NCBI RefSeq assembly: GCF_004358205.1
Contig: NZ_SMYO01000024.1
Span: forward strand, 1 to 49,747
Source: Bacillus salipaludis
Lineage (GTDB): Bacteria > Bacillota > Bacilli > Bacillales_B > DSM-18226
Length of the DNA: 49,747 nucleotides
Direction of reading: 5' to 3'
Position numbers and translations under genes: made by a program. The notes beneath the pieces are model-generated. The model was given only the letters and a program-made list of their open reading frames with translations. It was not told where the DNA came from and searched no databases. Each line of letters begins with the position of its first letter. The stretch's first letter is position 1. Shown here piece by piece: positions 34,078 through 43,734 of this stretch.

Positions 34078-34248
34078 ACATGATATTTAATTGAGAACAA
34101 GACAATATTGATCAAACTGATTCATGCGGAAAGTGACAAACATTGAGGTACAAACTGCTAATTTTGTCGATATCTAATCAGAATTTGTAGATATTTCCCG
34201 GGAAGTTGTAGAAAATTGAAAAATAGTTTTTAGATTGCTTGCAAGTTA

Positions 34249-34263
34249 TATCACCTAGCGATA
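34249..34263. promoter_or_regulatory. TATCRC-N3-GCGATA palindrome, copy 1
   Basis: TATCACCTAGCGATA, within the longer shared context TTATATC...GATACGA. It lies downstream (3' side) of the DUF3967 regulator gene, in a stretch (34078-34552) that otherwise holds no gene. A probable binding site for that regulator. Confidence 0.5.
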
Positions 34264-34340
34264 CGATACAAAAAAGAGCCAATCAGCCCCTTACTCACCA
34301 TTTCTAGTATATAAGATGGTTTTGATTTATTTTTACGTTA

Positions 34341-34355
34341 TATCGCCCAGCGATA
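34341..34355. promoter_or_regulatory. TATCGC-N3-GCGATA palindrome, copy 2 (perfect)
   Basis: TATCGCCCAGCGATA, a perfect 6-bp inverted repeat with the same flanks as copy 1 (GTTA before, CGA after), 92 bases away from it. Confidence 0.55.
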
Positions 34356-34552
34356 CGAAGATACAATCGACCAAATCTAAATATCCCTATTAAGGATAAC
34401 ACTATTTTAATTGAATTCCTCAAAGGCTACCTGTCCCTAATAATTTATCACTTTCTTCGAGTTCTGTATTTTGTTTAGATGCATATCGCTTAAATAAATT
34501 TTTAATACATTTTTACAACGTTAAGCAAAAAAAAAAGCCTTAGATAGGCATC

Positions 34553-35260
34553 TTATTTTCGGAATATGGAGAAAAATCCCCCCCATTTTTCTTTAGGCTT
34601 TTGTATCGCTTGTTCTAAACGTTTATTAAAATCATTTTGCGAACTCCATTCTCTTTTCTGTTCGTCCCGCAAATTTTGTATTTCTTTTTGTAAGAATTCA
34701 CTTTTTTGTATTTCTTGTTGAAGCAATGTTTCGTAATGGTTCTTTTGTTGTTCAGTTAATTTTTCAATTTTAGCTTGAGTTTTTTGCGCTGAATTTCCAA
34801 TAGTAGAACTTATAACATGATGATCTTGCTGGAGCCGGGAAACCGTTATTTTAAGCTGAGACATATCGTTTGTCAGTTGGCCATTCATTTCACGCGCGGC
34901 TGCCAATTCATTCACTAAAAACATTAAAATCTCTTTTAATTGATTGGGGTCTTTGGGTAGATGTTCGTATGTATCGGTTGTTGAGATCTCTGTTTCATTG
35001 GACCCTTCTAATCTTTCCTTTTGTTGATACGCAAGGTCTTTAGCTGTATCGTCTAGAGGCTTGTCCGTATCGCGTAACGCTATAAGCGCTCCTATGTCAG
35101 ATTGAACAAATATACGCCGATCACCATCTTTTAAAAACTCATATCCATTCCGCTCTAAGATTTGGCCATACTTTCGGACAGTAGGTGTTGCAATCCCCAC
35201 TTCTTCTGCCACTTCCTTAGAAGTGAAAGCTCTTTCATTAGGTTGTATATCGCGTCGCAT
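34553..35260 (-). CDS. MerR-type HTH, coiled-coil DUF3967 DNA-binding protein (RacA-like architecture)
   Basis: A 235-residue protein. Residues about 10-85 form a MerR-like winged helix (FTSKEVAEEVGIATPTVRKYGQILERNGYEF then RRIFVQSDIGAL). A long coiled coil covers about 115-215, rich in Glu, Gln and Lys. The C-terminus, KEKWGGFFSIFRK, is a short aromatic-basic amphipathic tail of the kind that can bind membrane. This layout is found in DUF3967 proteins of Bacillus chromosomes and plasmids and resembles the chromosome-anchoring protein RacA. ATG 35260 has GGAG seven bases upstream. TATCGC-N3-GCGATA palindromes lie on both sides of the gene and a partial one overlaps the start, suggesting autoregulation or a centromere-like function. 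Confidence 0.82.
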   Translation of the reverse strand: MRRDIQPNERAFTSKEVAEEVGIATPTVRKYGQILERNGYEFLKDGDRRIFVQSDIGALIALRDTDKPLDDTAKDLAYQQKERLEGSNETEISTTDTYEHLPKDPNQLKEILMFLVNELAAAREMNGQLTNDMSQLKITVSRLQQDHHVISSTIGNSAQKTQAKIEKLTEQQKNHYETLLQQEIQKSEFLQKEIQNLRDEQKREWSSQNDFNKRLEQAIQKPKEKWGGFFSIFRK

Positions 35261-35264
35261 ATCG
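35247..35264. promoter_or_regulatory. imperfect GCGATA half-site pair over the DUF3967 start codon
   Basis: On the minus strand TATGCGACGCGATATA covers the ATG. It resembles the nearby TATCGC-N3-GCGATA palindromes with one half degraded. It may be coincidental because it is coding sequence. Confidence 0.3.
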
Positions 35265-35313
35265 TATCTCCTTTTCTATTAAATGTGAAGGTTTTTAGAT
35301 TTATTTTCAAGTG

Positions 35314-35365
35314 TTATATCGCCAAACGATTCGAAACAAAAAAAGAGCCGATCAACCCCGTTCAT
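35314..35365. repeat. direct repeat flanking the DUF3967 gene (right copy; left copy at 34246-34296)
   Basis: Both copies start with TTATATC...CGATNCGA, then ACAAAAAA(A)GAGCC, then ATCA-CCCC and a TCA/TTCA end. The similarity runs well past the 15-bp palindrome, for about 45-50 bases, in the same orientation on either side of the gene. Confidence 0.6.
35317..35331. promoter_or_regulatory. TATCGC-N3-GCGATA palindrome, copy 3 (imperfect), upstream of the DUF3967 gene
   Basis: TATCGCCAAACGATT, preceded by GTTA and followed by CGA as in the other copies, about 60 bases upstream of the DUF3967 start, where an autoregulatory operator would lie. Confidence 0.5.
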
Positions 35366-35437
35366 GCTGATTCCTTTTAGAGATAACTAAAAGTAACTAT
35401 TAGAGGCGAAGTGGTAGAACTGTCCCTTTAACCTCCT

Positions 35438-35863
35438 TCAGTTTTTTAACAAAAGTTTATTCAATTCACGTACTTGATCATATGCTTTCAATAGGTATTC
35501 AGGTACCAGTGTTCTTCCATATTCCCAAGCATTCTCTTCGATTTCTGCTAAAAGCTGTTCCTTTTCTTTCTCTTCACCATAAATGAGAGTCTTTAAAACT
35601 CTTGTATTTTTCCTAAATTCTAAATAATAACCAAGCTGAAGATAAAGAATAAGTTTCACAAAGTTTTCATCTGTTTCTTTAATCTTAAAGTTAAGCTTAC
35701 CGTTATATCCGTTAATTTGCAGGTAGTTAAACTTTATCGTATTTGTCGCTACGTTATAACTCATCGGTGCAGTGAGTTTATTGCTGGATTCAACATTTAT
35801 ATTAAATTTGAGCTCTTGTAATGTACTTTTAATGATCTTCTCAATATTCCACATATAAAGCAT
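35438..35863 (-). CDS. hypothetical protein, possible degenerate zinc-metalloprotease fold
   Basis: A 141-residue protein without signal peptide or membrane helix. I do not recognise it with certainty. The segment FVKLILYLQLGYYLEFRKN is laid out like the metal-binding helix of HExxH proteases (pattern ILYHELGHYLEF) but with both His and the Glu replaced (LQLGY), so if related it would be catalytically dead. Upstream it has strand-like NVATNTIKFNYLQING, where zincins often have a beta strand before the active helix. The start could be the ATG at 35863 or the next one at 35854. It lies between the DUF3967 gene and a long gene-free stretch. Confidence 0.6.
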   Translation of the reverse strand: MLYMWNIEKIIKSTLQELKFNINVESSNKLTAPMSYNVATNTIKFNYLQINGYNGKLNFKIKETDENFVKLILYLQLGYYLEFRKNTRVLKTLIYGEEKEKEQLLAEIEENAWEYGRTLVPEYLLKAYDQVRELNKLLLKN

Positions 35864-36587
35864 TTTTCTTCACCCTTCCAAAAAACATTTTCAGCAATCG
35901 CAAGTGAACCTGATCTTGCTTAAATATAATATATCTTTACCATAAAGTTGTTTTAATCTAAATTGAAGCATTCTATCTTCTATAGTAATTTATTAAATGA
36001 ATTCTTACGAAAGCAGCTGCCTTTTCCCAAACAAATATAAAATTGTCACATTGCAGTCGTTTTAACATTAATATACGCTGCATAATGTGACAAGAGTCAT
36101 TTATCACAATTTGTTATTGAACTAAACTGTACCGCTGAACCGGGAAAGGATCTATTTTGGCTCTATTAAAATTGGTTGTTGGTTTCCGCTCCAATCAACT
36201 TTGGTTAAAAATCAACATTGTTCTTTAACATAGTCATTTTTTTTAAGTGATTTCTTAAAATTCCTTATTGGAAATGGAAACTAAATTACTTTTGAGGGGA
36301 TTTATTTAATCGCAGTGGATTTATTTATGTAGAATGGAAAAAAGGCCTCTCACCAATTTAGTAAGCTGATGAAAGGCCTTCTGTTGCAGGGCGGGTTTTC
36401 TTTACACTCACTTGTCAATTTATAAAAGGAGGACAAAGAAACCTTTATTGACTTTAAAACCTTTCTATTAAGGGGTTTATAAGATTTATTACATTATGCC
36501 GCCCATTGGTTAGAGCATAAAATTAAATTAAATAGATTCATAAAGTCATTGATATTTATCCCCCCATTTTTTCATTCTGTTAAATGG
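35864..36587. other. long gene-free stretch (724 bases)
   Basis: No credible gene. It contains a long inverted repeat at 36043-36093, a hairpin built on AAGGCCT/AGGCCTT at about 36346-36380 that could be a terminator, and a 19-base segment at about 36490-36508 that matches the 3' end of groEL with one mismatch. Confidence 0.5.
36043..36093. repeat. imperfect inverted repeat TTGTCACATT-GCAG / CTGC-AT-AATGTGACAA
   Basis: The two outer arms match perfectly over 10 bases and the inner GCAG/CTGC arms also match, with a 2-base bulge and a loop of about 21 bases. A third TCACAA half lies at about 36104. The arms resemble CRP/FNR-type half sites, and a Crp/Fnr-family gene lies about 500 bases to the right. 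Confidence 0.55.
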
Positions 36588-37259
36588 TTACTTATGCTTC
36601 AATAGCTGTGCAAGATCATATAGAGAATGGTACTGTTTAATTTGATAGTTCCGTCCTTTTTTCTGCAAATACCTTTTATCGCAAAATTGTGTAAGCACAT
36701 GTAATAAGTGCCGATAGGATACGCCCAAATAATCACAAACCGTTACGTGTTTCTCCTTATAAACGCCTTCATCTGCAGTTTCCAAAATAAAATCCGCAAG
36801 CCGGTTTTCAAGTGGGAAAGCAAGACTTTGAGAATATCTTGCGGCCAATAGTGATGCTTTTACACTTAGAAATTTGGTTAATTCACGTAGAAATTTCGTA
36901 TCTTCCAGCAATTGTGTTCGATAGTGGTGAAAAGGAAGAGCAAAACAAATGGTCTGAGTCGAGGCTTGAATCCCTTTGGTATAGTACACGTCATTTAATA
37001 ATTCCATTTCCCCAATGTAGTCATTTGCATTGATAAAATTAATTAAGGAAACTTTCCCATTTTGATGTGTCACATATATTTTTGCTTTTCCTTTAATAAC
37101 ATAAAATAGAAAATACGGTCTCATACCTTCTTGAATAATCCATTCATCCCGTTGATATTCGTGAATTTGTAAAAACTCTTTGATCGGAAATGAAAACAAA
37201 TGTGCGATGGAGTGTTCTTCCAGATAGAGCTGTCTTTTATCATTTTTATAAATTTCCAT
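36588..37259 (-). CDS. Crp/Fnr family transcriptional regulator (YeiL-like)
   Basis: A 223-residue regulator with an N-terminal cyclic-nucleotide-binding-type beta barrel (about 25-140, with EWIIQEGMRPYFLFYVIKGKAKIYV and NDYIGEMELL) and a C-terminal winged helix (about 150-215, with VTVCDYLGVSYRHLLHVLTQFCDKRYLQKKGRNYQI). The layout matches YeiL-type members. It is divergent from an MFS permease with an 80-base gap, so it probably controls that permease and itself. The effector is not known; the cysteines present do not form an obvious FeS cluster motif. Confidence 0.88.
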   Translation of the reverse strand: MEIYKNDKRQLYLEEHSIAHLFSFPIKEFLQIHEYQRDEWIIQEGMRPYFLFYVIKGKAKIYVTHQNGKVSLINFINANDYIGEMELLNDVYYTKGIQASTQTICFALPFHHYRTQLLEDTKFLRELTKFLSVKASLLAARYSQSLAFPLENRLADFILETADEGVYKEKHVTVCDYLGVSYRHLLHVLTQFCDKRYLQKKGRNYQIKQYHSLYDLAQLLKHK

Positions 37260-37339
37260 ATATCACCTCTTAAAATATGAGATATCTCATATTATTGTAA
37301 AAATCTTAATGATATTATGCAACCAATGGGGTGATAAAA

Positions 37340-38512
37340 ATGAACACACAACGTTGGATGAGTAGTCAATTTTTTAGTTTTTTTATGACTTGGGGTATTT
37401 TTCTACCGTATTGGACCGGATGGATGATCCATACAAAAGGGATTACCGTTTCACAAGCTAGTTTGATTATGAGTCTAGGATTGGTTGCTAGAGGTCTCTC
37501 TACTTTGATCGCATTTCCTTATTTCTCGGAAAAATTCAGTAGTAAAACATTATTAAATGCAATGTCCATTGGTACAATCATCAGCCTTTTGAGTTATATC
37601 CCGGCAACTTCCTTTCCTGGCTTACTTTTAGCTACCTTACTTTTACATTTCTTTTATCCAGCATTAATGCCAGCTTTAGATAGTGCAGCAGGAACACTTG
37701 TACAAAATAAACAATTAGTGGATTACGGCAAGAGCCGTTCATTTGGTTCAATCGGATTTGTTGTGGCTGGCATGACCTTAACTTTGTTTACAGGGGCATT
37801 GGGTGATGAAGTAATCTTATGGGCCCTGTTACTAGGGACACTGATTTACCTATTTCTAGGTTTTATGAATTCACCGGTTATTTTATCGAAAAAACCGAAA
37901 ATGGATCAAAATAAAAAACACGGAATGATGAGTTTATTCCGTATAAAACACTTTGGGTTAGTGCTTGTTATCGTGATTTTATTACAAGCAGCCCACGCCT
38001 CTTATTACAGCTATGGCTATATCTTTTTACAGGAAATCCATGCACCAAAGTACTTGATTGGACTCATTCTTAACATCGCCGTATTAGCAGAGATCATTTT
38101 CTTTTCCATTGCCGACAAGTGCTTTCAGCGGTCAATTGGATCCTTGTTAACACTGGCGGCACTAGGTTCCACCATACGATGGTTACTAGTATTTTCCTTT
38201 CCTAATGTCATTGTATTCTGTATTACACAATCTTTGCATGCATGCTCATTTGCAATGGGGCATTATGCCTTTATAAAATATTTGATCAAAAATATTAAAC
38301 CCGCACAGATTCCGAAAGCACAAGGCATGTATTCAGCGCTTGCACTTAGTTGGAGTACTGCAATGTTCACATTTTTTGGTGGCTATTTATACGAAATTGG
38401 GCCAAGATATGCCTTTATCGGAATGCTTGTTTGTACCATACCATCAATGTTGCTTGCGGTTATATATCGAAAAGTGGAACTTAGAAAGGAAGGGTTAATT
38501 TCTATTTATTAA
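37340..38512 (+). CDS. MFS transporter (YwbF/HcaT-like)
   Basis: A 390-residue permease with about 12 helices, of the HcaT/LacY-like group that includes B. subtilis YwbF: RWMSSQFFSFFMTWGIFLPYWTGWMI at the start, YGKSRSFGSIGFVVAG near residue 135 and the ARG-type segment LGLVARGLSTLI. ATG 37340 is preferred because the in-frame GTG at 37331 is part of the GGGGTGAT RBS. It is divergent from the Crp/Fnr gene, the likely regulator. The substrate, perhaps an aromatic acid or nucleoside as in relatives, cannot be assigned. Confidence 0.87.
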   Translation: MNTQRWMSSQFFSFFMTWGIFLPYWTGWMIHTKGITVSQASLIMSLGLVARGLSTLIAFPYFSEKFSSKTLLNAMSIGTIISLLSYIPATSFPGLLLATLLLHFFYPALMPALDSAAGTLVQNKQLVDYGKSRSFGSIGFVVAGMTLTLFTGALGDEVILWALLLGTLIYLFLGFMNSPVILSKKPKMDQNKKHGMMSLFRIKHFGLVLVIVILLQAAHASYYSYGYIFLQEIHAPKYLIGLILNIAVLAEIIFFSIADKCFQRSIGSLLTLAALGSTIRWLLVFSFPNVIVFCITQSLHACSFAMGHYAFIKYLIKNIKPAQIPKAQGMYSALALSWSTAMFTFFGGYLYEIGPRYAFIGMLVCTIPSMLLAVIYRKVELRKEGLISIY

Positions 38513-38674
38513 TAGATATTGTCGAACATGACTGTAGATTATGTCCTCCACCTTTACTACCTCATGTTCAATACCATAATTCACAAATTCTCCAAGCAGT
38601 GTTTGATAATTTCTTATGTTTTTCTGGATTGTTAAACCTTCTGTCTTCTAAAAAGTCCTGAAATGCAAATTTGA

Positions 38675-38713
38675 GCAAAAAAAACCACTCCCTAAATTTT
38701 ATAGGAAGTGGTT
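38675..38713 (-). terminator. terminator after groEL
   Basis: On the minus strand AACCACTTCC ... GGGAGTGGTT followed by TTTTTTG. Confidence 0.88.
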
Positions 38714-38803
38714 ATTGCTATTGATATAATTTTTTACATAACTACTTCTCAAAATGGGGGGAAAATAGCTATAACTATTTCTCAAATGTAGGGCTCAAAA
38801 GCC

Positions 38804-40435
<1,632 letters not shown>

Positions 40436-40483
40436 TCAAAAAACCTCCTCTGAATTTATAAAAACTATATTTTTTAATTTTCC

Positions 40484-40771
40484 TTATTCGCCGATAACAG
40501 CAAGGACATCACTTTCACGTAGTAATAAATATTCTGTACCCTGGTATTTCACTTCTGTACCAGCATACTTTGAGAAGATAATACGATCGCCTACAGAAAC
40601 TTCAAGTGCTACACGCTCGCCATTTTCAAGCACACGGCCAGTACCTACTGCAACAACTTTTCCTTCCTGAGGCTTTTCTTTAGCTGAGTCTGGTAAAACA
40701 ATACCGCTTGCAGTTTTTTCTTCTGATTCAACAAGCTCAATGACAATGCGATCACCTAATGGTCTTAACAA
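40484..40771 (-). CDS. groES: co-chaperonin GroES (10 kDa)
   Basis: A 95-residue co-chaperonin reading [35 protein letters not shown] (mobile loop at about 17-34) and ending [15 protein letters not shown]. The start is TTG 40771 with GGAGG nine bases upstream; longer frames to 40819 would read through the RBS and the CIRCE flank and are rejected. It is the first gene of groESL. Confidence 0.97.
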   Translation of the reverse strand: MLRPLGDRIVIELVESEEKTASGIVLPDSAKEKPQEGKVVAVGTGRVLENGERVALEVSVGDRIIFSKYAGTEVKYQGTEYLLLRESDVLAVIGE

Positions 40772-40812
40772 ATCAAACAACCTCCTCAAAAATATATGTA
40801 ATTCTGACATTA

Positions 40813-40839
40813 TTAGCACTCCTCATACATGAGTGCTAA
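40813..40839. promoter_or_regulatory. CIRCE operator (HrcA binding site)
   Basis: TTAGCACTC-N9-GAGTGCTAA is a perfect consensus CIRCE, 42 bases upstream of the groES start, so HrcA repression of groESL is expected. hrcA is not in this window. Confidence 0.97.
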
Positions 40840-41074
40840 CACAATTATTATAATAATGAATTTGACAATCTTTTGCAAGTTTGATGTATATATTTTTTCA
40901 TAAAAAAATATAAAAACGAAAGTATTTTTGTACAACCTTACAAGTATATGATGCCAATGAAAATCTATACATTTCTTTTATAAAAAGTTTCTAAATTGAA
41001 ACAAGACTGGTTTTAAGAGTAAAATGAAGAATACGCAGAAAAACTTTGAGTGGATGTTAAAAGGAGAGAATTAG

Positions 41075-41794
41075 TTGAAACGGGAATATTGGATAATCTT
41101 AATTGTTTATATTGCCATGCAGTTTTCAAGTCTTGCAGGAGTCCCATTACTTATGTACGGCTTTAAATTATCCGGAATCAGCGGGAGGCTTGCAGTACCA
41201 GTTTGGCTGGTGATCAGCTTTTCCTTAGCACTTATTATTACGCTTATTATTTTACGGAAAGAAATGCGGAGCAATCGGAATGAAAGAGGAACCTCTTTGG
41301 GTCTCTCGATTATTTGGGCAATTTTTGGTGTCTTCTTAGCACTATTTGCACAAGCGATCGCAGCAAATATTGAACGGTTGATTGGTATCGAAATGGGCTC
41401 AGAGAACACAAAGGATATTATTCATATTATTGAGGAGTTCCCACTTGCCATCCTGGTCAGTTCTATTTTCGGTCCGATTTTAGAAGAAATAGTGTTTCGG
41501 AAAATCCTTTTCGGCACGCTGCATAAACGTTTTAACTTTTTTATATCGGCTATCATTAGCTCGGTCATTTTTGCTTTAGCGCATATGGAACTGGAGCATA
41601 TTCTCCTTTATTCCGCAATGGGCTTTACTTTCGCCTTTCTTTATGTAAAAACAAAACATATCTTAGTACCGATTTTTGCTCATGTGACAATGAATACAAT
41701 GGTTGTCATTGTTCAATCCGCTTACAAAGACGATATTGAAAGATTAATCCGGGATGCAGAGTCGATGCAAAACTTTATCGGAGGATTTTTATGA
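41075..41794 (+). CDS. ydiL: CPBP-family intramembrane metalloprotease (YdiL)
   Basis: A 239-residue membrane protein with about six to seven helices and the CPBP motifs EEIVFRK (EExxxR, at about residues 136-142), FALAHMELEH (His) and HVTMN near the C-terminus, which form the metal site of Rce1-like proteases. TTG 41075 has AAGGAGAG eight to ten bases upstream. It is divergent from groESL, overlaps the following small gene by four bases and matches ydiL next to groES in B. subtilis. Clients are unknown. Confidence 0.9.
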   Translation: MKREYWIILIVYIAMQFSSLAGVPLLMYGFKLSGISGRLAVPVWLVISFSLALIITLIILRKEMRSNRNERGTSLGLSIIWAIFGVFLALFAQAIAANIERLIGIEMGSENTKDIIHIIEEFPLAILVSSIFGPILEEIVFRKILFGTLHKRFNFFISAIISSVIFALAHMELEHILLYSAMGFTFAFLYVKTKHILVPIFAHVTMNTMVVIVQSAYKDDIERLIRDAESMQNFIGGFL

Positions 41795-41991
41795 GACGTT
41801 CACCCTTGTTTTCCAGCGTGATTTACTTCCTGCTCGGAAGTTTATTTACATATTTCGCCATACATGATGTAAATCAAAATGGCTGGGGATTTTTTAGCTA
41901 TCTGCTTGTCATATTAGCCACATTTGATTTCGGCTCCAGCCTTAAATTATTTTTCTTTTATAAGAAGTATAAGGATCAGTTGAAAAAATAA
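41791..41991 (+). CDS. ydiK: small membrane protein YdiK (DUF4305)
   Basis: A 66-residue protein with two helices (about 7-24 and 33-56) and a basic tail, FFYKKYKDQLKK. Size, layout and position next to the CPBP gene and groESL identify YdiK. Its ATG overlaps the ydiL stop by four bases. The function is unknown. Confidence 0.85.
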   Translation: MRRSPLFSSVIYFLLGSLFTYFAIHDVNQNGWGFFSYLLVILATFDFGSSLKLFFFYKKYKDQLKK

Positions 41992-42029
41992 AAAAAGTTG
42001 ACCCAAATTATGTTTGGGCAACTTTTTTT
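41991..42029. terminator. terminator after ydiK
   Basis: AAAAAAGTTGACCCAAA ... TTTGGGCAACTTTTTTT, a stem with one bulged base, with A- and T-runs on the two sides so it can also act on the opposite strand. Confidence 0.85.
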
Positions 42030-42095
42030 AATAGAAAATAGACGTTTTTGTGTAATAAACTAGTAATTTCGATAGCTTTTTTCCGGTGAAAAATT

Positions 42096-42201
42096 TTTAT
42101 CTGCGATTAAATGATCTTTATCTGCGATAATCAACGATTTATCTGCGATAAGCGCTATTTTATCTGCGTTCCTCCCCTATTTATCTGCGTATCGATTTTC
42201 C
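42096..42201. repeat. five-unit intergenic array, 21-bp period (TTTATCTGCG core)
   Basis: TTTATCTGCG begins at 42096, 42117, 42138, 42159 and 42180: five identical 10-base cores at exactly 21-base steps, with variable 11-base spacers. It fills the gap between the convergent ydiK and MFS exporter genes and ends two bases from the MFS stop codon. Confidence 0.92.
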
Positions 42202-42202
42202 C

Positions 42203-43723
42203 TCAAATTTCTCTTTCAGCACCAACTTCCTTTTTCAACACCATCCGTTCTTTCCCCATTGTAAAAATGAGAAGAAACGCTATTCCAGCCGGAACGAGAG
42301 CCCATGTAAAGGTTTGAACAATGGAACTTGAGAGGGCCTCAGTGATTTTTTCTAAAATTTGCGGCGGTATGTGGCTTCGTGCCTGCTCTTGCAATAATGC
42401 ACGTGAATCACCAAATCCGTCTTTTGGCATGGGTCCCATTCCAGCAAAAGCATCTTCTAGATTTCCTTTAAAGCTATTCCGCTGAATCGAACCAAAAATC
42501 GTAATTCCAATCGTCATCCCCAAAGAGCGGATAAAGTTGCTTGTGGAGGTTGCAGAGCCCCTCTGCTGCATTCCAAACGGATGAATCGCCGCCATGCTTA
42601 ACACGGAGAAAGAAAATCCCACCCCAAAACCAATGATAACCATATAAAGGGTAAGTACCCATCTGCTTGTATCAACGGTTAAGGTGCTTAATAATAAAAT
42701 CCCTGCTATTAAAATCACACTAGATAAAAACATGATATTGCGGTAGCTTAACTTCGTGGTTAAAAAACCACCGACTTGTGCCGTTACCACCGACCCAAGC
42801 ATCATCGGCAAGAGGATTAACCCTGAATTTGTAGCACTTCCGCCATAAACACCTTGAACAAAAATTGGTATATAAACAGTTGCTGCCATAAATGCAGCTC
42901 CATAAAATAAACCAACTAGCGTACTGCCGGCAAAGAGGCGATGCCGGAACATCGTGAACGATATAATTGGGTCCTTTGCCCTCGTCTCCACAAACAAAAA
43001 GATGAGAAATAGGACCGCAAATCCCATAAATAAACTTATTATCGTACTTGAATTCCAATCATATTTCTGTCCCCCCAGCTCAAGAGCAAACATTAAGCAG
43101 ACAACGGCCCCAATCAATGTAACAGCGCCCCACCAATCAATCGCCTGCTTTTGATGAATAGGAGATTCCTTATAGAAGGCAATGATAAAAATAAACGAGA
43201 GAATCCCAAGGGGCAAATTGATATAGAAAATCCAATGCCAGCTAATATGGTCGGTAATATACGCCCCTAACAGGGGTCCAAAAATACTGGAGAGACCGAA
43301 AACTGCTCCGAACAGTCCGCCCATTTTCCCGCGCCTTTCGGGAGGAAACAAGTCAAACATAATGGTAAACGCAATCGGAACAAGTGCCCCCCCGCCGACT
43401 CCCTGAATCGCGCGATACACACTTAGTTGGGTAATTGTTTCTGCTGTCCCACATAAAATCGAGCCAGCCATAAACAAAATCAACCCCATGATAAAAAACC
43501 TTTTCCGACCATACATATCCGACAATTTACCGAAAATCGGCATCCCTGCCATCTCCGCTACCATATAGGCGGATACCACCCATACAAAGTTCTCAAGCCC
43601 TCCGAGGTCGCCGACAATCGTTGGCATTGCCGTTACAACAATGGTATTATCCATTGACGCCATCAATATTCCGAGCAGCAGACCAGCTACCACAAATCCT
43701 AATTTACTATTTTTCGCTTCCAT
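42203..43723 (-). CDS. MFS drug:H+ exporter, DHA2 family (EmrB/QacA type)
   Basis: A 506-residue transporter with about 14 helices. It has LLLGILMASMDNTIVVTAMPTIVGDLGG (motif D1), GKLSDMYGRKRFFIMG (motif A), YRAIQGVGGGALVPIAF (motif B) and GLSSIFGPLLGAYITDH..W.WIFYINLPLG (motif C), the standard order for DHA2 multidrug exporters. It is last in a four-gene run after yhbD-yhbE-yhbF, 11 bases from yhbF. No hairpin terminator follows; the 21-bp array begins at once. Confidence 0.92.
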   Translation of the reverse strand: MEAKNSKLGFVVAGLLLGILMASMDNTIVVTAMPTIVGDLGGLENFVWVVSAYMVAEMAGMPIFGKLSDMYGRKRFFIMGLILFMAGSILCGTAETITQLSVYRAIQGVGGGALVPIAFTIMFDLFPPERRGKMGGLFGAVFGLSSIFGPLLGAYITDHISWHWIFYINLPLGILSFIFIIAFYKESPIHQKQAIDWWGAVTLIGAVVCLMFALELGGQKYDWNSSTIISLFMGFAVLFLIFLFVETRAKDPIISFTMFRHRLFAGSTLVGLFYGAAFMAATVYIPIFVQGVYGGSATNSGLILLPMMLGSVVTAQVGGFLTTKLSYRNIMFLSSVILIAGILLLSTLTVDTSRWVLTLYMVIIGFGVGFSFSVLSMAAIHPFGMQQRGSATSTSNFIRSLGMTIGITIFGSIQRNSFKGNLEDAFAGMGPMPKDGFGDSRALLQEQARSHIPPQILEKITEALSSSIVQTFTWALVPAGIAFLLIFTMGKERMVLKKEVGAEREI

Positions 43724-43734
43724 CCCATTCTCCT

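Noticed and set aside
34249..34355. Plasmid-type iterons forming a replication origin
   Set aside because: Only two to three copies are present, no replication initiator gene lies nearby and the surrounding DNA is chromosomal.
40772..40819. Longer GroES starting at 40819
   Set aside because: It would translate through the RBS; the GroES family starts at MLRPLGDR, which here is the TTG at 40771.
42096..42201. CRISPR array
   Set aside because: The cores are only 10 bases with 11-base gaps, far shorter than CRISPR repeats and spacers.
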